A DNA stretch of 64,000 nt from an uncultured Oxalobacteraceae bacterium (lineage in GTDB: Bacteria; Pseudomonadota; Gammaproteobacteria; Burkholderiales; Burkholderiaceae), in assembly GCA_946480015.1 (NCBI GenBank), contig CAMLIL010000006.1, positions 1 to 64,000 of the forward strand, in the 5' to 3' direction. Shown piece after piece: positions 17,068 through 26,660 of this stretch. Each line of letters begins with the position of its first letter. The stretch's first letter is position 1. The translations under genes were made by a program, and so were the position numbers. Under the pieces are notes generated by a model, which was not told where the DNA came from, did no database searches, and saw only the letters and a program-made list of their open reading frames with translations.

Positions 17068-19338
17068 ATGCCCGACTACTATCGCCTGAAGCGGCAGTTT
17101 GCCTACCAAGTGGTGGATGCCGCCAATGTGTATGTGTACAGCGAAACGCAGTCCTTCCATTTCAGCGGCAAGGCCTATCCGCTGCTGTTGCCGCTATTGC
17201 AAGTGGGACTGATCCTGCGCACCTTGCTTGCCGATCCGCCAGACGGACTGGCGATGGTCGAGGTGATGTACGCTGTCGAGACCATCAAGCGGCAGCAGCT
17301 GATCAGCCATGTTCCCGCCGCCGCCGATGAATCTGGCCTCGATGGCACGCCAGACGCCGTGTTTTGGGATAGCGTGGGGCAGGATGCGGACCTGGTACGG
17401 CGGCGCCTGCAGCGCGCCTCGGTGGCGCTGCTGGACCTGACGGGGCGTGCCGACACGCCCGCTTTGACGCGTGCGTTGGAGGGACAGGATATTCGCGTGC
17501 AGGCCGGCCGCAATCCAGCCATGCAGGTCGTGCTGGTCGACGATTACCTCGATCCGCGCCTGGAGCAAATCAACCGCCTGAACCACGAACGGCAAATGCC
17601 GTGGCTGCTTGCCAAGCCCAGCGGCGCGCTGATGTGGGTAGGTCCGCTGATGGCCGGTGGGGCCACGGCCTGCTGGCGCTGCATGCAGCATCGCCTTCAA
17701 TACCGGCGCAAGCTCAGCCAATACCTTCGCCTCCACGCAGCCGGCGCGCACGGCGAAGCAGCCCGTCCAGTTCATTTTTCCTGCGCCGCGCAGGTGGCCC
17801 TCGCCTGCATCTGTGCCGAAGTCGTCAAGTTTTTGGCCCTGCAGGACGCTGCCGGCCGGGCAGCGTATGTGCCGAGCATGGATCATGTGATCACCATAGA
17901 TTCGCTGACCTACCGGCATGAGCGGCACGAGCTTGTCCGGCGCCCCCAGTGCGCCTGCTGCGGCAACCCCGGACTGATCGCGGAGCGCCAGTCGCGCCCG
18001 CCTGTGCTCGACACCGGCGCGCCGCTGCGCAGCCGCGATGCCGGACTACGGCTGCGCAGCGCGCAAGAGGTCAGCGATTACTTGCAGCGCCATATCAGCC
18101 CGATCATCGGCATCATCGGCCTGACCAGGACCATCGTCCAGGAGGGCGACTCTCAGGGCGTAACGGCGTCGGTGGCGGCCGAACATAATTTTTCCCTGAT
18201 CGACGGCGGCACCTCGTTCCTGCAGGAGCGCATCCGCAGTTGCGCCGGGGGAAAGGGGACCACGCTGATCCAGGCCCAGGCCAGCGCCTTGTGCGAATCG
18301 ATCGAGCGCTTCAGTGGCATGTACCAGGGCGACGAAAAGCGCATCGCGTCGACGTTTGACGATTTGCCCAATGCGATCCATCCCAACGACTGCATGTTGT
18401 TCAGCGCTGCCCAATATCGGGACCGGGAGCGTATCAATGCGACGGCCTCGCGGATTGGCGCGATACCGCAGCCGTTCGACCCGGCGCAGACGGTCGACTG
18501 GACCCCGTTATGGTCGCTGAGCCATCACCAGTTCTATTACCTGCCCACCAGTTATTGTTATTACGGGTATGCGCGTCAACATGGCAGCAATTTTGCGAAA
18601 GCCGATTCGAATGGCTGCGCCGCGGGCAGCAGTCTGGCCGAGGCGGTGCTGCAGGGTTTTCTCGAATTGGTTGAACGCGACGCGGCCGCGCTGTGGTGGT
18701 ACAACCGTGTCGTCCGGCCCGGCGTCGACTGGCGCAGCTTCGACGAGCCCTATCTGCAGGCGGTAGCGCAATACTATGCCGGTTGCGGCCGTAGCTTCTG
18801 GATCCTCGATATCACCAGCGATCTCGGCATTCCCTGTTTCGCCGCCCTGTGCGCGAAGCCGGGCGCGCCCACGGAGGACATCACGTTTGCTTTCGGCGCC
18901 CATTTCGATGCCAGGATTGCGCTGCTGCGCGCGGTGACCGAACTCAATCAGATCATGCCCAACCTGGCCAGCGATAATGCGACAGGCCTGCAATCGCTTG
19001 GCGGCGAAGCCGTGCGCTGGTGGCGGGAAGCACGGCTGGCCGACCACCCGTACCTGATGCCCAGCGGCGAGGCGCCGCGCGCCTGCAGCGGATATCGGCA
19101 AGCTGCGCAGCTGACCCTGGAGCAGGCGCTGCAGGCTTGCCTGGAGTGCGCAAGAAAGCATGCGTTGAACGTGCTGGTGCTCGATCAATCAAGGCCTGAC
19201 GCCGATCTGGCGGTAGTGCGGGTCGTGGTACCGTCGCTACGCCATTTCTGGCCCCGTTTTGCGCCTGGCCGGCTGTTCGACGGCCCGGACGCGGTGAACA
19301 GCGAATCCGAACTTAACCCGTATCCGATCTTTATCTAG
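17068..19338 (+). CDS. fused TOMM cyclodehydratase (E1-like/RRE plus YcaO)
   Basis: 756 residues. The N-terminal part looks like the partner protein: a leader-recognition segment, a degenerate E1-like region with GATACWRCMQHRL near 197-209, and a second Cys pair CACC near 295. These two CxxC pairs fit a structural zinc site. From about 340 the YcaO domain starts, with GKGTT..QA.ASALCESIERFSG near 393-416 and SLAEAVLQGFLELVERDAAA near 525-545, which bind ATP and Mg. The extreme C-terminus is NPYPIFI, close to but not the canonical PxPxP. The enzyme cyclodehydrates Cys/Ser/Thr to azolines. No separate flavin dehydrogenase is seen in the cluster. Confidence 0.92.
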   Translation: MPDYYRLKRQFAYQVVDAANVYVYSETQSFHFSGKAYPLLLPLLQVGLILRTLLADPPDGLAMVEVMYAVETIKRQQLISHVPAAADESGLDGTPDAVFWDSVGQDADLVRRRLQRASVALLDLTGRADTPALTRALEGQDIRVQAGRNPAMQVVLVDDYLDPRLEQINRLNHERQMPWLLAKPSGALMWVGPLMAGGATACWRCMQHRLQYRRKLSQYLRLHAAGAHGEAARPVHFSCAAQVALACICAEVVKFLALQDAAGRAAYVPSMDHVITIDSLTYRHERHELVRRPQCACCGNPGLIAERQSRPPVLDTGAPLRSRDAGLRLRSAQEVSDYLQRHISPIIGIIGLTRTIVQEGDSQGVTASVAAEHNFSLIDGGTSFLQERIRSCAGGKGTTLIQAQASALCESIERFSGMYQGDEKRIASTFDDLPNAIHPNDCMLFSAAQYRDRERINATASRIGAIPQPFDPAQTVDWTPLWSLSHHQFYYLPTSYCYYGYARQHGSNFAKADSNGCAAGSSLAEAVLQGFLELVERDAAALWWYNRVVRPGVDWRSFDEPYLQAVAQYYAGCGRSFWILDITSDLGIPCFAALCAKPGAPTEDITFAFGAHFDARIALLRAVTELNQIMPNLASDNATGLQSLGGEAVRWWREARLADHPYLMPSGEAPRACSGYRQAAQLTLEQALQACLECARKHALNVLVLDQSRPDADLAVVRVVVPSLRHFWPRFAPGRLFDGPDAVNSESELNPYPIFI

Positions 19339-19349
19339 GTAGTCCACCC

Positions 19350-20633
19350 ATGTACATCGGCAGCGCTTTTCGGGACACGCAAACGGCCGTGATCAATTCC
19401 CTGCTGCTCAAGCGGGACCTGTTCCAGTTTCTGGCGACACTGGCAGAGAGCCCGGATGCGCTCACGTATGTCCCCGTGATCGATGACGGATTTTGGCTGG
19501 TCAATCGCCCGCCAGCCATACGCCAGGTACTGACGGCCGATGAGCGCATGATTGGCAAGCCGGGATTTCTGGCCGAGTCCAATCGCGGCAGTCATGGCGA
19601 TGGCCTGGCCAGCCTGGGCGGCCCTGAATGGGAAGTGCGGCGGCGCCTGGTTTCCCGTGCCTTGACGCCGGTGCTGTACGCGCGCGTGGCAAGCGAGGCG
19701 CGCGCGGCGACCATGGTTGCGTTGGCGGATCTGCCGCAGGGTACGCCCGTCGACTTCGCGCAGCTGCTATCCAAACTGGTCACGACCATCGGCGCCCGCT
19801 GGATCCTGTCCGCCAAGGTGACGGACAGTGTGCATGACGACGCCATCCCGTGGGCCGAGGCGGCAGGTGTTCGCTGCTGCACCCGCCTGCAAGGTATCGC
19901 CGCCGATTTGATGCCGTCGCAACGATTACGCGCCGGTCCTGCACCCATCCTGCGCGATATCGTCAGGACCAGATGGCGGGCACAGCATAGTACAGGCGAC
20001 TTTATCAGCACCTTGCGCGAGTCTTGCTCGGCGCAGCAAGTGGAGCTCAGCGAGGCAGAAGTGTTCGATGAAATAGTCCAGTTGCTGTTCGCCTCTCACC
20101 ACAGCATTACCACCACGCTGGTCCACTGCATCGATTTCATGCATCGACATCCTGCGTCCGCTGCCGCAGTCGTCGCATGCGCGCGGATCGACTCAAGCGG
20201 CACACTCGCCGGCGGCCGCAACTACACGGAGTATTTTATCAAGGAGGTCATGCGCTTTTGCATGCCTACGCCCTTGTTGTTCAGGCAAGCCCTGGTGGCG
20301 CAAACGATTGCCGGGCATGCGATCGCGCCGGGCGCGCTGCTGGCGATAAGCCCCTTTTTGCTGCACCTGGATCCCAGGCATTTTCCGCGTCCGCAGCACT
20401 TCGATCCATCACGCTTCAGTGCAGCGATCGATGCTTATGCCTACCTGCCGTTTGGCGCTGGCAAGCGCCAGTGCAATTTCAAGCGCATGGCCATGACGCA
20501 AATGCATGCCATCGTCGAGACGCTGGTACTTGCAGGGCGTTTCGTGCCCGTGACCGAGGCGCCGACAAACCGGTTTTCCGTCAGCTATCCCGGGACTGAA
20601 TATCAAGTGCGGTTCGAACCCGGGCAGGCCTGA
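19350..20633 (+). CDS. cytochrome P450
   Basis: 427 residues, cytosolic bacterial P450 type. The haem-binding loop FGAGKRQCNFK places the thiolate ligand at Cys375. The ExxR pair is in KEVMR (Glu299/Arg302). An I-helix-like FASHHSITTTL lies about 60 residues before it, with Ser/His in place of the usual AGxxT glycine. It begins 11 bp after the cyclodehydratase gene, so it is likely co-transcribed and may hydroxylate or cross-link the modified peptide. The redox partner is not encoded nearby. Confidence 0.9.
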   Translation: MYIGSAFRDTQTAVINSLLLKRDLFQFLATLAESPDALTYVPVIDDGFWLVNRPPAIRQVLTADERMIGKPGFLAESNRGSHGDGLASLGGPEWEVRRRLVSRALTPVLYARVASEARAATMVALADLPQGTPVDFAQLLSKLVTTIGARWILSAKVTDSVHDDAIPWAEAAGVRCCTRLQGIAADLMPSQRLRAGPAPILRDIVRTRWRAQHSTGDFISTLRESCSAQQVELSEAEVFDEIVQLLFASHHSITTTLVHCIDFMHRHPASAAAVVACARIDSSGTLAGGRNYTEYFIKEVMRFCMPTPLLFRQALVAQTIAGHAIAPGALLAISPFLLHLDPRHFPRPQHFDPSRFSAAIDAYAYLPFGAGKRQCNFKRMAMTQMHAIVETLVLAGRFVPVTEAPTNRFSVSYPGTEYQVRFEPGQA

Positions 20634-20639
20634 TGGCAT

Positions 20640-20690
20640 GCCCGCCTGCGAGAGCGGGAAGGCATCTGCCCTCCCGCAGGAGGGCAAAAA
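20640..20690. terminator. hairpin between convergent genes
   Basis: GCCCTCC and GGAGGGC flank a 4-base loop and are followed by eight A on the + strand (T on the opposite strand). A second GC-rich hairpin lies just left. The position between the P450 stop and the 3' end of the opposing gene suggests a transcription end. The poly-A side is not canonical for the + strand. Confidence 0.35.
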
Positions 20691-20702
20691 AAATTTACCT
20701 GT

Positions 20703-21374
20703 TTATGCAACTTTCAGTCGTTTTTGCACCAGGTCATGCATGGTGCGCCGCGCGCTGGGAGACAGGGAAAAGGAATTGGTAGCATCGTTAAATTGCAATT
20801 CAGCAGTCGGGCTTTGGCTGCTCAGGCTAACGGGCAGCGCGGTACTTGCCACCTGGGTAATGACGACGCCATTGTTGTTATACGAGGAGAGGAAAACGGA
20901 AACGGTTTCGAGTGGCGTAAACGTGGTGTTTTCGGTATACAGCACCGGCCAGGCACTTACCGGCGCCGACGCAGTGACGCCGTTGATGACAGCCGTTTGC
21001 GCCAGGCCGAAATTGAAAGTTCCACTTTTTTGCTGATTGGTCACACTGTAGACATCGGACGGGGCGTCCGAACCCGTGCTAAAGCTGCCCTGTTCGAAGG
21101 TATACATGATGCCCTCTTGTGCTTCCTGGGTTGACGACATGACGATTGACGCCCCCCCCTTCAATTGCGTGGTGGTGGCATACACCGAGTAGTCTTCGGT
21201 CCAGGTGATGATATTCTGTTCCAGCGGCTGAAACGAGATCCAGGCAATGGGAAGATTGCCAGTAGATCCAGGGAAACTGGTGAGGCTCTTAACGAGCGTA
21301 ACGGTTTGCCCTGCGCCATAAATACTGTCTAAGCCTGCCTTATCAATGTTGATCGTGAGTTGATAGGTCGTCAT
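20703..21374 (-). CDS. beta-rich hypothetical protein next to the TOMM cluster
   Basis: 223 residues, unrecognised. It is rich in Thr, Ser, Val and aromatic residues with alternating polar/hydrophobic pattern (for example VSVFLSSYNNNGVVITQ), suggesting an all-beta fold. It lacks a signal peptide, starting MTTYQLTINI directly, and has a basic C-terminus (ARRTMHDLVQKRLKVA). The start has a good site (GAGGAG before ATG). It is convergent with the P450 and shares a promoter region holding phased repeats (21548-21661). It might be a cytoplasmic lectin- or toxin-like protein. I cannot assign a function. Confidence 0.6.
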   Translation of the reverse strand: MTTYQLTINIDKAGLDSIYGAGQTVTLVKSLTSFPGSTGNLPIAWISFQPLEQNIITWTEDYSVYATTTQLKGGASIVMSSTQEAQEGIMYTFEQGSFSTGSDAPSDVYSVTNQQKSGTFNFGLAQTAVINGVTASAPVSAWPVLYTENTTFTPLETVSVFLSSYNNNGVVITQVASTALPVSLSSQSPTAELQFNDATNSFSLSPSARRTMHDLVQKRLKVA

Positions 21375-21547
21375 AAATTTCTCCTCGTGAATAAGTTGAG
21401 TAATGCTTCGTATGGGACATCCCGGTCATGTGCCCGCCGCATTCTGCGGCGAAGGCAGATAAGGACGGCATCGAGGCCGGCTTCTGCATGCCGGTCTGTG
21501 CTTGCCCTCATCAGGTTGCCACTCTAAGGATGCCGGGGCGGGGAGTC

Positions 21548-21661
21548 GATTACACGGCATTACACGCCATGACAACGCATTACACCCCCCAGCCTGGCTT
21601 CAGACGATCGTTTCGACCAGGCGCAGGGAGGGCGCGGCAGCGTGTAATTGCTTGTAATGGC
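21548..21661. promoter_or_regulatory. phased 10-bp TTACA repeats, likely operator array
   Basis: Four consecutive 10-bp units (ending GATTACACGG, CATTACACGC, CATGACAACG, CATTACACCC) span 21548-21587. ATTACAC occurs at 21549, 21559 and 21579. The inverse form occurs twice in tandem at 21642-21661 (GTGTAATTGC, TTGTAATGGC). The TTACA-N5-TTACA spacing places sites on one DNA face, as OmpR/PhoB-family regulators bind. The array lies between a leftward and a rightward gene. The rest of 21375-21817 shows no gene. Confidence 0.5.
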
Positions 21662-21817
21662 GCACAGGATGCGCTCCCGCTACTCTGAAAGCCCTGGGTC
21701 GACACGGCAGTCAAGGACTTGCCGCCGGTTCTTTCCAGTAGCAGCGCCTCCTGTGCATGCCGCTAGCGATATGAACAGGACGGCAACACATCATGCTTTT
21801 AAAATATGGGGAAATTT

Positions 21818-22045
21818 ATGCCAACCGTAACGTTATCGCAGAATGCAAGACCAGCTGCAGATGTACACACCATGACTGCGCAACCGATGGGTGTAGTTCT
21901 GCTCGGTCTAAACGGTGGAAATACTGTATTCCGCTGCACCAATCCACTGGCGGATATCCAGCACGCGACCTCCGTGGATATCACCTACAACGCCCCCATT
22001 AATCCAATCCACCAGACTGTCCACGTCAGCTCGGTCATCTCCTGA
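21818..22045 (+). CDS. small hypothetical protein
   Basis: 75 residues from ATG 21818, chosen because GGGGA lies 5 bp upstream; an in-frame ATG at 21806 has no such site. It contains a PMGVVLLGLNGGNTVFRCTNPLADI segment and ends HQTVHVSSVIS. The composition is Thr/Val/Asn-rich, with a single Cys. No known family is recognised. It could be a small secreted or effector peptide, or a second candidate substrate near the TOMM cluster, but there is no direct support. It is followed by about 155 bp without a gene and then the comEC 3' end. Confidence 0.45.
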   Translation: MPTVTLSQNARPAADVHTMTAQPMGVVLLGLNGGNTVFRCTNPLADIQHATSVDITYNAPINPIHQTVHVSSVIS

Positions 22046-22201
22046 CACGATGCGCGGCGGTCGCGATCCAGTGCGGTTTCCGGACTGGATTACCGTTGAG
22101 TTTCACAGAAGTCGGGATCCTCGAACTGGAACGCGTTAATGACCCGTTTGGCAAATGATGTCAGGATCAGTGAGTTGTCGCACTGCCGATGCGCCACTAC
22201 G

Positions 22202-24556
22202 TCAGCGGCCGTACCAATAACGCGCGTGATCGTCGCGGTAAGCGCGCACCTGCAGGTGGCCGTAAAACAGCACGGTTACCGCGCCAGTCTGGTCGGTGCG
22301 CAAGCGTTCGATCCCGCGCCTGCCGTAGCGCGCGAACACGTCGGCCTTCGGATGGCGGTAGCGGTTGCGATGCCCGACCTGAAACAGCGCCAGCGATGGC
22401 TTGACCGCCTCCAGGAACGCTTCAGTGGACGAGGTTCCACTGCCATGATGCGGCGCCAGCAGCACGTCGGCGTTAAGTGGCATCGCGTTTGCGACGAGCC
22501 GGGCTTCCTGCGCGGCCTCGATATCGCCAGCCAGCAGGATCGCCCCTGCTCCCGCCGTGATGCGCAGCGTGCAGCTGCGTGCGTTTGGCTTGAGCGACGC
22601 GTCATCGTAGCTGGCCGGTGACGGATGCAGGACCTCGAAGCGCACGCCGTCCCAGGTCCACGACCGGCCCTCGGTGCAGCGCGTGTGGTGCGCCGCCTTC
22701 AGCACCGCCGGGTGCCGGTCCGGCAAGGAAGACAGCAATCCCCCGACCGCAACGCCATCGAGCACGTCGAGCGCTCCGCCCACGTGGTCGATATCGCTGT
22801 GGCTCACCACCACTGTGTCGAGCCGGTCGATACCGCGCCCTTTCAGATACGGCAGAATGACCCGGTTAGCGCCGTTGGACTCCGGCGAATACGCCGGTCC
22901 GGTGTCGTACAGCAGCCGGTGCCCGCTGGTTTCGATCAGCAGCGCCATGCCCTGGCCGACGTCGAAGGCCGTCACCGCCATCTCTCCGGTTGCGGGGCTG
23001 GTTGGCTGGGTGGCCAGCAGCGGCAGCCACGCGACCGCTCCGGTCCAGCGCAAGGGCCAGCCGCGCGGCGCCAGCATCCACACGGTGCCGAACATGGCGA
23101 AGCCGAACACCCACGCAGACGGCGCGGGAGCGGTCCAAACTGCCAGACGCATCCCTCCCAGCCATTCCAGGAACATGGCCAGCACTTCGACGCCGAAGTG
23201 CGCAATGCCGAGCAACGCATCCGACAGCGGCGCGGGCAGCATGCTGCCGGCCAGCGCGAGCGGCGTTACGACGAAGCTGATCAGCGGAATGGCAAGCGCG
23301 TTGGCGATGGGGCTGACCAGCGACACCTGCGCGAACAGCAGCATCGTCAATGGGATCAGTGCGAGCGTGACCACGTACTGCGTGCGCGCCGCCAGCATCA
23401 GCGCAGCGCGCCGCCCCCCGGAGCCGCGCTCAATGCGTCCGACGCTGGCGTACAGGATCATCGCCACCGCGCCGAACGACAGCCAGAAGCCGGGGGCGAG
23501 GACCGCCCACGGATCGAGCACCACCACCACGCCGAGCGCCAGGCACAGTACATGCGACACGCTGGCCAGGCGCCCGAGCCACAGTGCGAGCGCAATCACG
23601 GCCAGCATGTACAGCGTGCGCTGTGCGGGCACGCCGAATCCGGCCAGCAGCACGTACAGCAGCGCCGTTGCCGCGCCAACCAGCGCGGCCACCTTTTGCG
23701 AAGGCAGCAGCAAGGGCAACTGGGCGTCGGTGAAGAACGAACGGCGCCACAGCCACGATGCCAGCAGCGCGAACAGGCCTGCCACCATCGTCACATGCAG
23801 CCCCGAGATCGAGATCAGGTGTCCGATCCCGGTACGGTTGAAAACGGTCCAGTCGGATTGCTCGATGGCGCGCTGGTCACCGACCACCAGCGCGACGATC
23901 ACGCCGGCGTACGGCTTGTGCGGCAGTGCGTTCAGAATGCGCGCCCGAAGCACTGCCCGGCTTCGCTCAACCAGGCTACCCAGGCTTAACACGAAGCTGT
24001 CCAGGCGCCGGTTCAGCGATCCCGCCGGCCGCACGTAGCCGGTGGCACGCACGCCCTGCTCCAGCAGCCACACTTCGTAGTCGAAGCCATACAGATTGGC
24101 GTTGCCATGCGGACGCTGAAGCCGCACCGCCAGTTGCCAGCGTTCGCCGGGCTGCACGTCTCCCACCTGTTCGCTCTGGCTGCGGTAGCCGCTGTACCAG
24201 GCCAGGGTGATTTTTGGCGGCAGCGCAAAGCGCGCGCCGCTGGCCCGTTCGACGGCAAAATTAAAGCGCACGCCGTCGTCGAACCGGTATGGCAGACTGT
24301 CGACAACGCCGGTCAGCACAATATCGGCGCCTTCGTCCTCGCTGTCGAGCTGGTAGCGCAGCGCCCCGTGGGCCAGCAACGCAGCCCAGCAAAAGCCAAA
24401 CAGCGCTCCGGCAAGTGGCAGGCGCCAGGTACCGCGCAGGAATGACAGCAGTACCGCAACGGCGCAGAACGCTGCCATTGTCGATGCCGCCGGCAACGCC
24501 GCCTGCATTTGCAACAGCCCCGCCGCCAACACAAATCCGCAGATCGCCGAGCGCAT
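22202..24556 (-). CDS. comEC: ComEC/Rec2-family DNA-uptake channel (intact copy)
   Basis: 784 residues, full family length. An N-terminal membrane segment pair precedes a soluble DUF4131-like domain. The competence membrane domain follows at about 220-510, with many hydrophobic helices and GHLISISGLHVTMVAG. A C-terminal metallo-beta-lactamase-like domain follows, with VSHSDIDHVGGA and LAPHHGSGTSS as metal-binding blocks. ComEC moves single-stranded DNA across the inner membrane in natural transformation. It is the only complete copy in the window; at least five fragments of the gene lie on both sides. A lysR 3' fragment lies upstream. Confidence 0.95.
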   Translation of the reverse strand: MRSAICGFVLAAGLLQMQAALPAASTMAAFCAVAVLLSFLRGTWRLPLAGALFGFCWAALLAHGALRYQLDSEDEGADIVLTGVVDSLPYRFDDGVRFNFAVERASGARFALPPKITLAWYSGYRSQSEQVGDVQPGERWQLAVRLQRPHGNANLYGFDYEVWLLEQGVRATGYVRPAGSLNRRLDSFVLSLGSLVERSRAVLRARILNALPHKPYAGVIVALVVGDQRAIEQSDWTVFNRTGIGHLISISGLHVTMVAGLFALLASWLWRRSFFTDAQLPLLLPSQKVAALVGAATALLYVLLAGFGVPAQRTLYMLAVIALALWLGRLASVSHVLCLALGVVVVLDPWAVLAPGFWLSFGAVAMILYASVGRIERGSGGRRAALMLAARTQYVVTLALIPLTMLLFAQVSLVSPIANALAIPLISFVVTPLALAGSMLPAPLSDALLGIAHFGVEVLAMFLEWLGGMRLAVWTAPAPSAWVFGFAMFGTVWMLAPRGWPLRWTGAVAWLPLLATQPTSPATGEMAVTAFDVGQGMALLIETSGHRLLYDTGPAYSPESNGANRVILPYLKGRGIDRLDTVVVSHSDIDHVGGALDVLDGVAVGGLLSSLPDRHPAVLKAAHHTRCTEGRSWTWDGVRFEVLHPSPASYDDASLKPNARSCTLRITAGAGAILLAGDIEAAQEARLVANAMPLNADVLLAPHHGSGTSSTEAFLEAVKPSLALFQVGHRNRYRHPKADVFARYGRRGIERLRTDQTGAVTVLFYGHLQVRAYRDDHARYWYGR

Positions 24557-24843
24557 CGTGGTCGTTCCTGCAAAAAGCGCAAGTGTGCGGCTTCAGACAA
24601 ATACGTCATTGGCGCAGGTCTATCGTGCGCGAAGCAGCGTTACGGGAAGCTATTGGGCAACAACGTCCATCAGGTGGACTGGCTTTCAGGTGATGTCGCT
24701 GTGCTTGATGTAGCCGATGTAGGCGCGCAAGGGTGGCGGGACAAGGCGGCGACCTGGGTAGTAGAGGAATGGCCCTGAGAACGAGTGCCACCACGGCTCA
24801 AGCACCGCTTCCAGCGCGCCGCTCGCCAGATGCGGGCGCAGCC
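24479..24843. repeat. direct repeat, left copy (comEC 5' end to lysR 3' end)
   Basis: About 365 bp closely matching 30586-30953. Each copy contains the first about 26 codons of comEC, the intergenic stretch and the 3' end of lysR, all in the same order and orientation. The copies differ by scattered substitutions and a few single-base indels, so the duplication is not fresh. It ends abruptly at 24843, where comEC-derived sequence resumes. Confidence 0.85.
24686..24843 (-). pseudogene. lysR 3'-end fragment
   Basis: This encodes the last about 52 residues of a LysR-type regulator (RPHLASGA.EAVLEPW...LVPPPLRAYIGYIKHSDIT), nearly the same as the end of the intact gene at 30796-31701. Upstream it is fused to comEC-derived sequence, so the regulator's DNA-binding part is missing. 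Confidence 0.85.
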
Positions 24844-24844
24844 G

Positions 24845-25568
24845 TCCAGTTGCGGGGCTGGTTGGCTGGGCGGCCAGGAGTGGCAGCCATGCGACCGCTC
24901 CGGTCCAGCGCAAGGGCCAGCCGCGCTGGCGCCAGCATCCACACGGTGCCGAACATGGCGAAGGCGAACACCGACGGAGACGCGCAGGGGCGGTCCAAAC
25001 TGCCAGGCGCATCCTTCCCAGTCATTTCGGGAAAATGGCCAGCACTTCGGCGCCGAAGTGCGCAATGCCGAGCAATGCATCCGACAGCGGCGCCGGCAGC
25101 ATGCTGCCGGCCAGCGCGAGCGGCCTTACGACGAAGCTGATCAGGGGAATGGCACGCGCGTTGGCGATGGGGCTAACCAGCGACACCTGCGCGAACAGCA
25201 GCATCGTCAACGGTATCAGCGCCAGCGTGACCACGTACTGCGTGCGCGCCACCAGCATCAGCGCAGGGCGCCGCCGGCCGGTGCCGCGTTCGATGCGTCT
25301 GACGCCGGCATACAGGATCATCGCCACCACGCCGAGACAGCCAAAAGCCTGGTGCGAGGACCGCCCACGGATCGAGCAGCACCACCACGCCGAGCGCGAG
25401 GCACACCACATGCGACACGCTGGCCAGGCGTCCGAGCCACAGTGCGAGCGCGATCACGGCCAGCATGTACAGCGTGCGCTGGGTCGGCACGCCGAATCCG
25501 GCCAGCAGGACGTATAGCAGCGCGAACAGGCCGGCCACCATCGTCACATGCAGCTTCGAGATCGAGAT
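24845..25568 (-). pseudogene. comEC middle fragment (copy 2)
   Basis: Matches intact comEC 22985-23816, the membrane competence domain. A 105-bp deletion (comEC 23666-23770) lies between two copies of AGCAGCGC, and there are several small indels. Its left end coincides with the right end of the tail fragment at 10415 when both are placed on the intact gene. This suggests the two were once one gene. Confidence 0.88.
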
Positions 25569-25844
25569 AATTGGTCTATGAATACATTATTGACGAGACC
25601 GCCAATACCTGCCACTTATTTAAGCAGTACATACAACTTCAGTTGGCCACAGTACAGCCCAGCAGTGATTATTGGATAGATTCGCTAGGAGAGCGTATGG
25701 CATTATGTCGCTTGGGCCACAATGTTTCCCCAAAATCAAGAAAATAACGCTACTATTTGTATCAACCAGTTTCGCCAAAACTGCCGCCCTTCTGGACACT
25801 CGGTTGGCGCTGACGTATTTGATCATTTAGCATCGGGAATAACA

Positions 25845-26660
25845 ATGACCATTCAAGATGTCCGATATGAAGTCAACGATGAATTGAGCATATCACTTTG
25901 CATAGTTGATGATTTATCTATTCAATTGCAAGAAATTATTAGATTAGAGCTTTCGAAGGTTTGCCATGGTTCCGCAAAGGTCAATGAAGGACGAAAAGCA
26001 TATGCCTACAAACCTACGATACGAGAGTTTGTAAAACGGTACAAAGATAAAACCACAACAACTAAGCTTGGAATGATTGGTGAATTACTTTGCCATATAC
26101 TTCTCTTCCATTTTAACGACAAATTAAAACCAGCAAGTCCTTTCTTCAACATGGAAGAAGGGAGTATTAAGAAGGGTTTTGATCTAATGATTATCGACAC
26201 CAAAGATAATTCATTTTGGATTACAGAAGTAAAATCTGGAGAACTTGGGGACAAGAATAAGCAGCAAAAAATTAGATCCTTAATAGATTTGGCAAAATCT
26301 GACCTTGTAGAACGCCTAACATCCAATAGCTCCACAATCTGGTACTCTGCAATTAACAATGTTGAACTATCACTAACTGGAAACATACCGGAAAAAAAGA
26401 TTCTCAAGGATCTTTTGGAGGAATTCATTGAATGTAATGAGAAGATAACGAAGAACTCGACATCAATGAACGTCTTCTTGGTGCCGATTTTATTTGAAGA
26501 TACAACAAACTCAATAGAAATGGCTACTCTGAAAGAGAAACATAAAAAACTGATAGATGCTGGAGACTTTTCGAACTGCATAGTTTTTGCAATTCAAAAA
26601 TCAACAATAACGAAGATTGAAAATTTTTTATTCAGCGAAGCCGTGGAGGAAGTTAAATGA
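25845..26660 (+). CDS. hamA: Hachiman anti-phage system protein HamA
   Basis: ATG 25845 is chosen because GGGA lies 6 bp upstream; the frame is open further but without a good site. 271 residues. The HamA (DUF1837) nuclease-like core is visible: GMIGE near 76-80, GFD near 111-113 and ITEVKSG near 126-131, a PD-(D/E)xK-like arrangement. In Hachiman, HamA is a nuclease held in check by the HamB helicase and released on sensing damaged or phage DNA. The gene is strikingly AT-rich against the host and overlaps hamB by 4 bp. It sits inside a broken comEC copy. The 276 bp before it (25569-25844) hold no gene. Confidence 0.85.
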   Translation: MTIQDVRYEVNDELSISLCIVDDLSIQLQEIIRLELSKVCHGSAKVNEGRKAYAYKPTIREFVKRYKDKTTTTKLGMIGELLCHILLFHFNDKLKPASPFFNMEEGSIKKGFDLMIIDTKDNSFWITEVKSGELGDKNKQQKIRSLIDLAKSDLVERLTSNSSTIWYSAINNVELSLTGNIPEKKILKDLLEEFIECNEKITKNSTSMNVFLVPILFEDTTNSIEMATLKEKHKKLIDAGDFSNCIVFAIQKSTITKIENFLFSEAVEEVK

